A stretch of DNA of 64,000 nucleotides, taken from assembly GCA_009760885.1 (NCBI GenBank), contig CM019721.1:18316881-18380880 (forward strand). The letters are read 5' to 3'. Numbering within the stretch: the stretch's first letter is position 1; every line of letters begins with the position of its first letter. Under the pieces are notes generated by a model. It did no database searches, was not told the DNA's origin, and saw only the letters and a list, made by a program, of their open reading frames with translations. This DNA comes from Achatina immaculata (lineage: Eukaryota > Mollusca > Gastropoda > Stylommatophora > Achatinidae). The position numbers and the translations under genes are program-made. Of the stretch, positions 55,145-64,000 are shown in pieces.

Positions 55145-56170
55145 ACGTGGACAAACACACACGACCATCAGATGGATCATGCCTCAGACAGACATACTGA
55201 AATAGTGTAATCATCAGATCGATCAAGCCTCAGACAGACATACTGAAATAGTGTAATCATCAGATCGATCAAGCCTCAGACAGACATACTGAAATAGTGT
55301 AACCAACAGATGGATAATACCTCAGACAGACATACTGAAATAGTGTAACCATCAGATCGATCAAGCCTCAGACAGACATACTGAAATGGTGTAACCATCA
55401 GATCGATCAAGCCTCAGACAGACATACTGAAATGGTGTAACCATCAGATCGATCAAGCCTCAGACAGACATACTGAAATGGTGTAACCATCAGATCGATC
55501 AAGCCTCAGACAGACATACTGAAATAGTGTAACCAACAGATGGATCATACCTCAGGCAGACATACTGAAATAGTGTAACCAACAGATGGATCATACCTCA
55601 GGCAGACATACTGAAATAGTGTAACCAACAGATGGATCATACCTCAGGCAGACATACTGAAATAGTGTAACCAACAGATGGATAATACCTCAGACAGACA
55701 TACTGAAATAGTGTAACCAACAGATGGATCATACCTCAGACAGACATATTGAAATAGTATAACCAACAGATGGATCATACCTCAGACAGACATACTGAAA
55801 TAGTGTAACCAACAGATGGATAATACCTCAGGCAGACATACTGAAATAGTGTAACCAACATATGGATCATACCTCAGACAGACATACTGAAATAGTGTAA
55901 CCAACAGATGGATCATACCTCAGACAGACATACTGAAATAGTGTAACCAACAGATGGATCATACCTCAGACAGACATACTGAAATAGTGTAACCAACATA
56001 TGGATCATACCTCAGACAGACATACTGAAATAGTGTAACCAACAGATGGATCATACCTCAGACAAACATACTGAAATAGTGTAACCAACAGATGGATCAT
56101 ACCTCAGACAAACATACTGAAATAGTGTAACCAACAGATGGATCATACCTCAGGCAGACATACTGAAATG
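55145..56170. repeat. Minisatellite, 46-bp unit, about 22 copies
   Basis: Unit AACCAACAGATGGATCATAC, CTCAGACAGACATACTGAAA, TAGTGT. Two variants (GATCGATCAAGC and GATGGATCATAC) form blocks in the left and right parts. Confidence 0.97.
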
Positions 56171-56189
56171 GTGCAGGTCTCCGTGGAAC

Positions 56190-56490
56190 CAAAACCATGA
56201 GGGGACGGCGTCGGCTGTGGGTCTTCCAGAACCCACCCTCGGGATGACTGGAAACTCCTGCCAGCCTGGGGGAGTACAGATTAGTGCCACTGGACACGCC
56301 TTAACCCCGAGAGCACATGCTGCCGCTCTGCTACCTCTACCAAGAAAGTCGAACTCATCTCTGGCCACATGTAGCTACACTGGAAGACAAACTTTGGGGC
56401 ACAAAACATGGCCTCCAAAAGACTGCACAATTTATCCAGACAATAAATATGGAGAGTAGGACCATGGAACGAAGAAGAGGAAGAAGAAGA

Positions 56491-56554
<64 letters not shown>

Positions 56555-56575
56555 ATAGAAGAAGAAGAAGAAATT
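56190..56575 (+). mobile_element. LINE-K: ORF2 end with (AAG/TAG)n tail
   Basis: Frames give PREHMLPLCYLYQESRTH, LWPHVATLEDKLWGTKHGLQ and KTAQFIQTINME, the layout of the Cys/His-type region that closes many non-LTR polyproteins. It ends in AAGAAGAAG and then TAG repeats to about 56553. Single copy, 5'-truncated at the minisatellite. Confidence 0.68.
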
Positions 56576-56734
56576 AATGAGAAGTTAGCTTCTCAATATA
56601 TCAGAGAAGGAGGTATGCACAACAGAAACGTAAACAATAAAAAAAAACAACCCACCCATAATAATCCATGTGTACAGTGCCTACCGCTGTGATGATGATT
56701 TATCACCTGTAAGGTCCGACCCTAAAACTCCCTA

Positions 56735-56890
56735 ACCCACCCCTTAAACAGATCCACCTCTTAAACAGATCCACTCCTTAAACAGATCCACTCCTTAAAA
56801 AGAGATCCACTTTTAAATAGAGATCCACCCTTGAAACAAAGATCCACCCCTTAAACAGATCCATCCCTTAAAAAGAGATCCACCAGTGTG
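56735..56890. repeat. Minisatellite, about 19-20-bp unit
   Basis: Repeated CCTTAAACAGATCCACTC and AAAAGAGATCCACC units, about eight copies. Confidence 0.9.
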
Positions 56891-57039
56891 ATGTATCGTA
56901 TAAAAGACTTGCCCATTAACAGATTTGTCACAATAAAGATTCTTGCTCCAGACAGCTTGATTCTATGATGCTATTTGTCACACTAAAGATTTGTGCTATA
57001 AAACAAACTTGGATTGGTTTCTTACTAGTTTTATCCACA

Positions 57040-58782
57040 TTCAGGTATTTTTTTATCTGTTGATATTGTTGTTACCTTCTTCATCCTCTCTTTTGTTTTT
57101 CTTTCTTTTTTCGTTATCTCTCTCCTCTCTCTCTCTCTCTCTTTCTTCGCCTCCTCTCTCTTCTTCTTCTTCCTCTTTCTCATTCTTTTTTTCTCTCTAT
57201 TTACTCTTTTTCCTGTCTCTTTTCTCTTTCTTCTTCTTTTCTCTTTCCTCTTATTCCTGTAATATCATGTTCAAGTTTTTCCGCTTTCTTTCTTTCTTTC
57301 TCTCTTTCTTCTTCATTTTTTTCTATCTTTTCTCTTCGTCTGCTTTCGTTTTCTCATTCTTTACTCTTCTTTTTGTTGTTTCACTCTCTCTTCTTTTCTT
57401 CTCTTTTCTCTTCTCTCTTCCTTTCTTCTCTTTTCTCTTCTCTTCCTCTCTTTTTTCTCTTCCTTTCTTCCCTTTTCTCTTTTTTCTCTTTTTTCTTCTC
57501 TTTTTTCTTCTCTTCTTGCTTTCTTCTCTCTCTTCCTTTCTTCTCTTTCTTCTTTCTCTCTTCTTTTCTTCTCTTTTCTCTTCTCTTTTTTCTTCTCTTT
57601 TCTCTTTCTTCTTTCTCTCTTCTTTTCTTCTCTTTTCTCTTTTTCTCTTTCTTTCTTTCTTTCTCTCTTTCTTCTTCTCTTCTCTTTTTTCTCTTCCTTT
57701 CTTCTCTTTTCTCTTCTTTCTCTTTTTTTCTCTTTTTTCTTCTCTTTTTTCCTTTCTTCTTTTTTTTCTTCTCTTTTCTCTTTTTTCTTCTCTCTCTTCC
57801 TTTCTTCCCTTTTCTCTCTCTCTTTCTTCTTTTTTTTCTTTTTTTTTCTCTCTCTTCTTTTCTCTTTCTTTCTTCTCTTTTCTCTTTTTTCTTTTTTTCT
57901 CTTCCTTCCTTTCTATCTTTCTTTCCCCCCTCCTCCCTCACTTAATTTTTTCTTATGAGACTTTCATCTTTCTCTCAGTCTTTCTCTCACACTGTCTTCT
58001 CTCTCTCTCTCTCTCTCACTCCCTCTTCTTTCCATGTCTTCTCTCTCTTCTTTTTTTTCTTTTTTTCTTCTTTCTCTCTTCCTTTCTTCTTTTTTTCTCT
58101 TTTTTTCTCTTTTTCCGTTTCCTCTCTATATTTTTCCTCTCTTTTTCATTTTCTTCCCTTCTCTCATTCCCTTTTCTCTCTCTCTTTTCTCTTCTTCCTT
58201 TCTCTTTCCTCTTATTCCTGTAATATCATGTTCAAGTTTTTCCGCTTTCTTTCTTTCTTTCTCTCTTTCTTCTTCATTTTTTCTATCTTTTCTCTTCGTC
58301 TGCTTTCGTTTTCTCATTCTTTACTCTCTTCTTTTTGTTGTTTCACTCTCTCTTCTTTCCTTCTATTTTCTCTTCTCTCTCTTCCTTTCTTCTCTTTTCT
58401 CTTCTCTCTCTTCCTCTCTTTTTTCTCTTCCTTTCTTCCCTTTTCTCTTCTTTCTCTTTCTTTCTTCTCTTTTTTCTTCTCTTTCTTGCTTTCTTCTCTC
58501 TCTTCCTCTCTTCTCTTCTTTCTAATCTCTCTTCTTTTCTTCTCTTTTCTCTTCTCTTTTTTCTTCTCCCATTCCTTTCTTCCCCTTTTTCTTCTCTCTC
58601 TTCCTTTTTCTCTTTTTTCTTCTCTCTCTTCTTTTCTTCTCTTATCTGTTCTCTCTCTTCCTTTCTTCTCTTTTTTTTTCTTGTTCTCTTCCTTCCTTTC
58701 TATCTTTCTTTCCCCCCTCCTCCCTCACTTAATTTTTTTCTTATGAGACTTTCATCTTTCTCTCAGTCTTTCTCTCACACTG

Positions 58783-58819
<37 letters not shown>

Positions 58820-59030
58820 TCTTCTTTCCATGTCTTTCTCTCTCTTTCATTTTTTTCTTTCTCTTTCTTCTTTCTCTCTCGCTTTCTTCTAGTTATTTCC
58901 TCTTTTCTTATCTGTTTTTCCGCTTCTTCTCTATATTTTTCCTCCTCTCTCTTTCATCTTCTTCCCTTCTCTCATTCCCTTTTCTCTCTCTCTTCTTCCT
59001 TTCTATGTCTTCTTCTTCTTCTTCTTCTTC
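57040..59030. repeat. Two-kilobase polypyrimidine satellite with internal duplication
   Basis: Almost pure pyrimidine on the plus strand. Distinct markers recur: TAATATCATGTTCAAGTTTT at 57260 and 58221 (offset 961), and CTTAATTTTT...CTTATGAGACTTTCATC at 57941 and 58728 (offset 787). So a block of 0.8-0.96 kb is tandemly duplicated, the second copy shorter by about 174 bp of CT repeats. Long Phe/Ser/Leu frames (up to 410 codons) are artefacts. Confidence 0.95.
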
Positions 59031-59087
59031 TTCAAACATAGGTATTTATATATTTATTAAATAAAAAAACATAGAAACAGGCCAGAA

Positions 59088-59845
59088 TAAACACAAACAT
59101 ACAAGAGGATGCACAAACATACAAAAAAAAAACACAAATATACACGAGTAACCACAAACATACAAGAGTAAACACACGCATACAAGAGTAAACACAAACA
59201 TACAAGATTAAACACGCACAAGGGTAAAGAAGAACATACAAGAGTAAACACGAACACATGAGAGTAAACAGAAACATGCAAGATTAAACACAAACTCACA
59301 AGTGTAAGGAAAACCACACAAGAGTAAACACAAACATACACGAGTAAACACAAACACACAGTCATAAACACAAACACACAAGAGTAAATACAAACATACC
59401 AATGTAAACACATACACACAAGAGTAAACACAAATACACAAGAGTAAACACAAACATACAAGAGTAAACACAAACATACCAATGTAAACACATACACACA
59501 AGAGTAAACACAAACGTACAAGAGTAAACACAAATACACAAGAGTAAACACAAACATACAAGAGTAAACACAAATACACAGCAGTAAACAAAAACATACA
59601 AGAGTAAACACAAACATACAAGAGTAAACACAAACACACAAGAGTAAACACAAACACACAAGAGTAAACACAAACATACAAGAGTAAACACAAATACACA
59701 ACAGTAAACACAAACATACATGAGTAAACACAAATATACAAGAGTAAACACAAACATACAAGAGTAAACACAAATACACAACAGTAAACACAAACATACA
59801 TGAGTAAACACAAACGTACAGTACAAGAGTAAATACAAACAAACA
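59088..59845. repeat. Minisatellite, 18-bp unit, about 42 copies
   Basis: Unit CAAACATACAAGAGTAAA with ACACAA/ATACAC variants. Eighteen is a multiple of three, so several minus-strand frames of 180-261 codons stay open (CVYSCMFVFTLV type); these are artefacts. Confidence 0.96.
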
Positions 59846-60433
59846 CCGTTAGCCTTCAATAAGAAACCAGAAGCCTCATGGTGAATGTGATTGCCAGAGT
59901 TCAAGGTGAAAGGCCAGAGGTCAGTGCCCTGCTTTTACATCCGTCTAACAATCAGTAGATCTCCTTGCACGTTCTGGATAATAGAGAAGCGGTAACTGGA
60001 GAGAGGAGAACTGGGGAAACTGATGCTGGTCCGTCCAGTTCTCCAGGAATGGCGCCACGACCTAGTGATCCCAGGATCTCTGGGGACATGGAAGGGAAGC
60101 AGGCAGGAAGGCTAGAAGACACGCCTGGATGACGAAGATAAGAGAGAGCATGAATGGGAACAGGATGTTGATGTGTCCAGGCCGGAGACAGGAAGACGTC
60201 AGAAGCGGAAAGTTTGAATAAATTAACAGGATAAAGTTGTGAGAGGTTAAAGAATTTAACAAGAACCCGTTCCCCCCCCCCCCCCCCCCCCGCCAAAAAA
60301 AAAAAACAAACAAAAAAAATGTTAAAGTTTGGGAACGTAATACGGAAGAGAAAATGCTAAAATGTAACATGATAGAAGTTTATATTAAAAAATGTAGAAA
60401 AGTTACTAAAATAACAAGGGACCACTTGCGGAC
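59846..60433. other. Unassigned region with poly-C/poly-A
   Basis: Poly-C at about 60270-60291 followed by poly-A to 60320. No gene recognised. Confidence 0.4.
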
Positions 60434-61010
60434 ATCATCATCATCATCATCAGGTGCCGTGCAGACTGGCGTTGGCTATTATGCTTCTCCAGAGTACACG
60501 ATCCTTCATGCAGGCCATCAGTTCAGTTGGTGATCTCCTCTCACACCATCCCGTCAGACTGTCCAGTATCATTTCTCTTGGTCTTCCTCTTGATCTTCTT
60601 CCTTCTATTTTTCCTGTTGTTATAATATTTTCTATGCCCTCTCTTCTCATTGCATGTCCTATGAAAGTACATTGCCTCTCTCTTATCTTTTTGACAAGGT
60701 TTTTTTTTTTTTTGTCTTTCCAGCTCTTCTCATACATTCTTCATTAGTTATTTTTACCATTCTTTTAATAAACCACATTTCAGCTGCTTCCAATGATTTT
60801 TGTGCAGACTTGCCTATTGTTCATGATTCACTTCCATATAACAAGATAGGTTCAATATAGCATTTTAGGACTCGTTTCCTAACATTCATTGATAAAGATG
60901 TGTTAGCTAATATGTTTCTCATTCTCTGAAATGCAGTCTTTGCTTGGCCTATTCTGTTCCTAATTTCTGTTCTGCATTTCTCATCTGAAGTTATTACTTC
61001 AGTTGCGGAC
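60434..61010 (-). mobile_element. LINE-B copy 5: best-preserved LINE-B tail
   Basis: In reverse: EVITSDEKCRTEIRNRIGQA, FQRMRNILANTSLSMNVRKR, LLYGSES, a short deletion, MYEKSWKDK, a poly-A frameshift region, RERQCTFIGHAMRREGIENI, SRGRPREMILDSLTGWCERR, ELMACMKDRVLWRSIIANAS. The tail is CATCATCATCATCATCATCA next to GGTGCCGTGC. It is directly followed by RV copy 5. Confidence 0.9.
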
Positions 61011-61035
61011 ACTGGAGATAATAAGGTAAAGAAGT

Positions 61036-61363
61036 GCCCGATTATGCAACCAGCTACTCATATGCTAGCTTCAGGGTTAGCGAACCATAGCTGACCAAGA
61101 TCCTGTCCCATCTCTCCGTCGGTATCCCTAGTAGCAGGCAAAGCCTGGCTAACGGAGCAGGGATCGCCATAGTCCCCATGGTAGTGGAGTCTGCTAAAGA
61201 AGCATTGCACACCACCTGCTTTTAGCTGTACTCCGGGACTGAAAATGTAGCTGCTATAACCCGTTCCCAAGCCGATACGATGCTGTGCCTCAACATCTCG
61301 ACAGCATCGGCTGCACAGAACACCAGCTCGCAGCTACAGGGAGATAGCACAAAACAAGACAAG
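61036..61363 (+). mobile_element. RV dispersed repeat copy 5 (one VNTR unit)
   Basis: Nearly collinear with copy 1: GCCCGATTATGCAACCAGC, one 34-bp unit ending GTTAGCGAACCATAG, CTGACCAAGATCCTGTCCCA, AGCCTGGCTAACGGAGCAGG, GGAGTCTGCTAAAGAAGCAT, GACAGCATCGGCTGCACAGA, ACAGGGAGATAGCAC and AAAACAAGACAAG at the end. With copy 1 it defines the element's length of about 330 bp. Confidence 0.88.
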
Positions 61364-61594
61364 TAGACGCTGAAATAATGAACACAAAATAAGATGGGGA
61401 GTTGATCGAAATGATCAGGAAAGTTCTGCGCTAAGGAAGAGAGAAAGAAGGGAAAAAAGAATGCCTGAGAGAAAGAGGAATAAAAAGAAATAGCGGAGGA
61501 AGAAGGTATACAGAGAAAGGAAGAGGAAAGACAGAGAATAATAGGAGGAAAGAGAGTGAATAGGAAAGAAAGAAAGAGAGATTGAGCAACACAA

Positions 61595-63240
61595 CTATGT
61601 ACTTTAATGTATAACTTAGAAAAAAAATAGAAACAGCTTTATGACTTAACGACTACAAAGTTGTGACGTTTCGGCGTGAGCCTTAATCATACAAAAACAT
61701 ACAAGACGAAGAAATAGAGAGACGAGATAAAGTATAGATTCACATGAATGCTACGTTTAAAAAAAAAGGGAAATAAAATGAGCAGAGCACTTAGCTGTAA
61801 CTTGTACGAAGACGTGGCTTGTTCGTTGCTTGTTCAGAAATGGGCATGGTGGGGCGTAGAGAATGTTAAAATGGAGACCTGTGATGGTGTGATAGATGGG
61901 TCGCAACTGAGGGTGGTGGGTGGGGAAACCGTGGAGGGGAGGGAGAATGATACAATGTTAACCTAGTCAGGAAAAGGTGAAATAGATGATTGTAGTTAGG
62001 GTAGAGGGGTTGTAATGTGATGCTGTGAGGAGGTTCTGAACTATGTGTAACAAATGAGAAGGGAGTGGAGCTTAGTAGAGAGGGATTATGATTGTTGAAG
62101 AGAAGAATGTTAGATGTAACTGAATAACAAGTTCAAACGAGTCCCAGCGACCCACAATCCTAAATGTAGCGGTTCTCAAGCGCTAAGCGGCTTGTGTCAT
62201 CTGCGTGACATTGTTTGATGACTGTTACCAGAGAATCAGATTTGCCTCTGTCGTTGTGGATATTGAAATGATTTGGGACGGGTTTAGAAGCATGTTGCGT
62301 GATATCGTACCGATGTTTCTGCATGCGGTCCCCTAATCTGAGGCCAGTTTCACCAATATACATTATCCTGCATCTTTTGCATACGATGACATATATCACA
62401 TTACGGAACTCGCATGTGAATCTCTCATGGAGAGTGAGGATAGTTTTGGGAAAGGTGATCGTTTTCGTTTCCCAGGCTACAGGTGAAGTAACACAGCGAG
62501 GGCGGTTACATTTTCTGATGCCAAACATATGTAAAGCTCCGCTTCAAGTGGCTGTGAACGAGGATGTCCTTAAGGTTTGGCTCACGTTTGTATGCCAACA
62601 GGGGGGATCAGAGAAAATGTCGCGAGTGTTGGGGTCGAGTTGGATTATCGGCAGATGACGATAAAGAATTTTCTTAAAAATCTGACATTGCGGGTGGAAA
62701 GGCAGTACTAACTTAACTCTGTCCGATGGAGTAACAGGCTTTTTTCTGAATACTTCTTTGCGGCTCACTAATTGGATACGTTTGACGGCTTCACGAAGGA
62801 CATTTTATGGGTAGTGGCGATGACGGAAAAATTCTAATAACTTGTTGGACTGATCTATAAAGTCCAAATTATCCTGACATATGCTGCGAAGACGGAGGAG
62901 TTGGGAGTATTGGATAGAGTTCTTAAAGGCTTTAGGATGGGAGGAGGTGTAAAGTAAATAGGTGTGGCTTTCGGTGGGCTTGTAAAATACAGAGGTGACA
63001 AGCCTGTTTGTGCCAATAGGAATTTTAATGTCTAAAAAGTTGACCGGCTTGTCAGAAATTTCATAAGTGAATTTTATGTTATTATTTAATGAATTGGGGA
63101 AATTCAATAAAAAAAATTTTAGGTCTTCCTGCGGTATACTGGTGACTCCAGTGACATCATCGATATACCTTTTATAGAATTCTGGAAATCTGCCAGTGTA
63201 GGTTTCCCATAATTTGACTTCCAGAAAGCCCATAAATAGA
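61595..63240 (-). mobile_element. Penelope-like element copy 2 (RT end, GIY-YIG, 3' end)
   Basis: Reverse-orientation Penelope-like retroelement. The coding part is 63240-62160. Downstream (62160-61595) is a long 3' side that includes the stretch shared with copy 1 at 20985. The combination of an RT with YIDD and a C-terminal GIY-YIG nuclease is diagnostic of Penelope-like elements. It is 5'-truncated or rearranged near 63240, where the frame shifts at a GGGGG run. Confidence 0.9.
62160..63233 (-). pseudogene. Penelope-like RT/GIY-YIG polyprotein, C-terminal ~358 codons, two stops
   Basis: One frame runs from 63233 to 62160 with stops only at about 62805-62807 and 62544-62546. In order: FPEFYKRYIDDVTGV with the catalytic YIDD; a palm/thumb region (KPVNFLDIKIPIGTNRLVTS, VFYKPTESHTYLLYTSSHPK); KPVTPSDRVKLVLPFHPQCQ; a Cys-rich linker KCNRPRCVTS; and the GIY-YIG nuclease NVIYVIVCKRCRIMYIGETG, LRLGDRMQKHRYDI, ending SRLALENRYI. 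The enzyme would nick DNA and prime reverse transcription. The last part of the domain after ENRYI is missing or frameshifted. It is the least decayed coding remnant in the window. Confidence 0.92.
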
Positions 63241-64000
63241 CACGCATCCCCCTGGGAACAACTGTGTTAAGAGCACACTTATCTTAACATAGTGTTTGTG
63301 AGACAGGGAACATAGATCTGTTTGCTTAAAAACTCTGACCTACCTCTGTAGCCCAGAAACTTGTAGCAATCAACACTAATTGTAATTGTTATTTTTGCAA
63401 AATGTAATGTCAGGTTGGTGGACAGATGGGGACATGGAGATCTCTGGCGGGGATGAGGGAAGTCTGGTGTGAAACCAATGAATCCAGGACGTGACAAGCC
63501 TATGGGTCTTTACAACAATGGCTATCAGAATGATGTAAACAAAACAGAGCCAGTAGACTATGGGTGGCGGGGAATGGATATCGTTGAAGCACTCATCAGA
63601 TTCCTCATCTCAGAGTCAGAGTGTCTTTGTGGAACTGTCTCAAAACCATCTGACATGGAGAAGGGGCTTAAGTACAGCCACCAGAGGCTGGAAAACAAAG
63701 TTTTGGCCAGGCCAGCCACACTGTCTTCATGGCAGTCCGAGCAAGACCACAGTCTGCCCTAGCAAGGAAAGGTGCTGAAGTCGGAGTTACCCAGCCAAAA
63801 GGCGCATCGCAAAAATCAGGGTAACACGCATTATCGCTAATGAAATGTCTCTATCTGCAGTATTCAAACATGGTGCTCGCCCTGTGAAGACTAACCAGGC
63901 AGGTGCAGTGCCGGGCCCCCTGCCTCGAAAGGGTCCACCCAATGCTACTGGAGGTCCTCTCAGTTCGTCTTGTGGAGTCAGGAGACATGAGAGTAGAGCT
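63241..64000. other. Unassigned, non-repetitive end of window
   Basis: About 760 bp that is neither tandem nor clearly part of the Penelope-like ORF. A plus-strand frame of 97 codons (63469-63762) and a frame of 72 codons overlap but carry no motif I recognise. Could be upstream Penelope sequence, another transposon, or host DNA. Confidence 0.4.

Noticed and set aside
57040..59030. Long open frames (up to 410 codons) of Phe/Ser/Leu on the plus strand and Lys/Arg/Glu on the minus strand
   Set aside because: They arise from pure polypyrimidine/polypurine repeat, overlap each other in several frames and contain no domain.
59057..59904. Three overlapping minus-strand frames rich in Cys, Val, Tyr and Phe
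   Set aside because: The 18-bp repeat unit is a multiple of three, so stops are absent by construction.

Overview
This window looks like intergenic or intronic DNA from a repeat-rich animal genome, most likely a lophotrochozoan and probably a mollusc. The reasons are the many 5'-truncated non-LTR retrotransposon (LINE) ends of types common in mollusc assemblies, tRNA-derived SINEs, a Penelope-like element, a mariner, and very abundant minisatellites. I found no intact host gene, rRNA, functional tRNA, CRISPR array or prokaryote-style operon. The species call is inference. Element names such as LINE-A or RV are labels local to this annotation, not database names.

Layout. 1-5 kb: a decayed Jockey-like LINE (LINE-D) on the minus strand, cut off by a 70-bp minisatellite, then tails of LINE-C, LINE-A and LINE-B and a SINE. 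5-8.5 kb: GATA/GACA and GGTA/GGCA microsatellites, a polypyrimidine tract and two copies of a dispersed repeat (RV) that carries an internal 34-bp tandem repeat. 9-12.4 kb: more LINE tails, a second polypyrimidine tract and a 33-bp minisatellite. 12.4-12.9 kb: a large inverted repeat whose arms are tRNA-like. 13-16.6 kb: a LINE-D copy interrupted by a 1.27-kb mariner with terminal repeats and a TA duplication, and by a LINE-A tail. 17.8-20.3 kb: a 32-bp satellite with a higher-order period of about 639 bp. 21-45 kb: scattered LINE and SINE copies, several with clear target-site duplications, among minisatellites. 45-51.7 kb: LINE-H copies, a possible MITE inside an ACT microsatellite, and the longest RV array. 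53-60 kb: minisatellites and a 2-kb polypyrimidine satellite. 60-63.2 kb: LINE-B, RV and a Penelope-like ORF (reverse transcriptase end plus GIY-YIG endonuclease) in one frame with only two stops. 63.2-64 kb: unassigned, non-repetitive sequence.

How the parts relate. Nearly all coding-like sequence is the C-terminal end of LINE ORF2, as expected from target-primed reverse transcription that stops early. Each LINE family ends in its own simple repeat, for example ATGA for LINE-A, ATG for LINE-B, AAT for LINE-G and GA for LINE-H, so many local microsatellites can be explained as LINE tails. Most long open frames outside the elements are artefacts of low-complexity DNA. The most unusual structures are the RV element with its variable internal array, the tRNA-like inverted repeat, the higher-order satellite, and a duplicated chimeric LINE end. 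No coherent new multi-gene system is visible.
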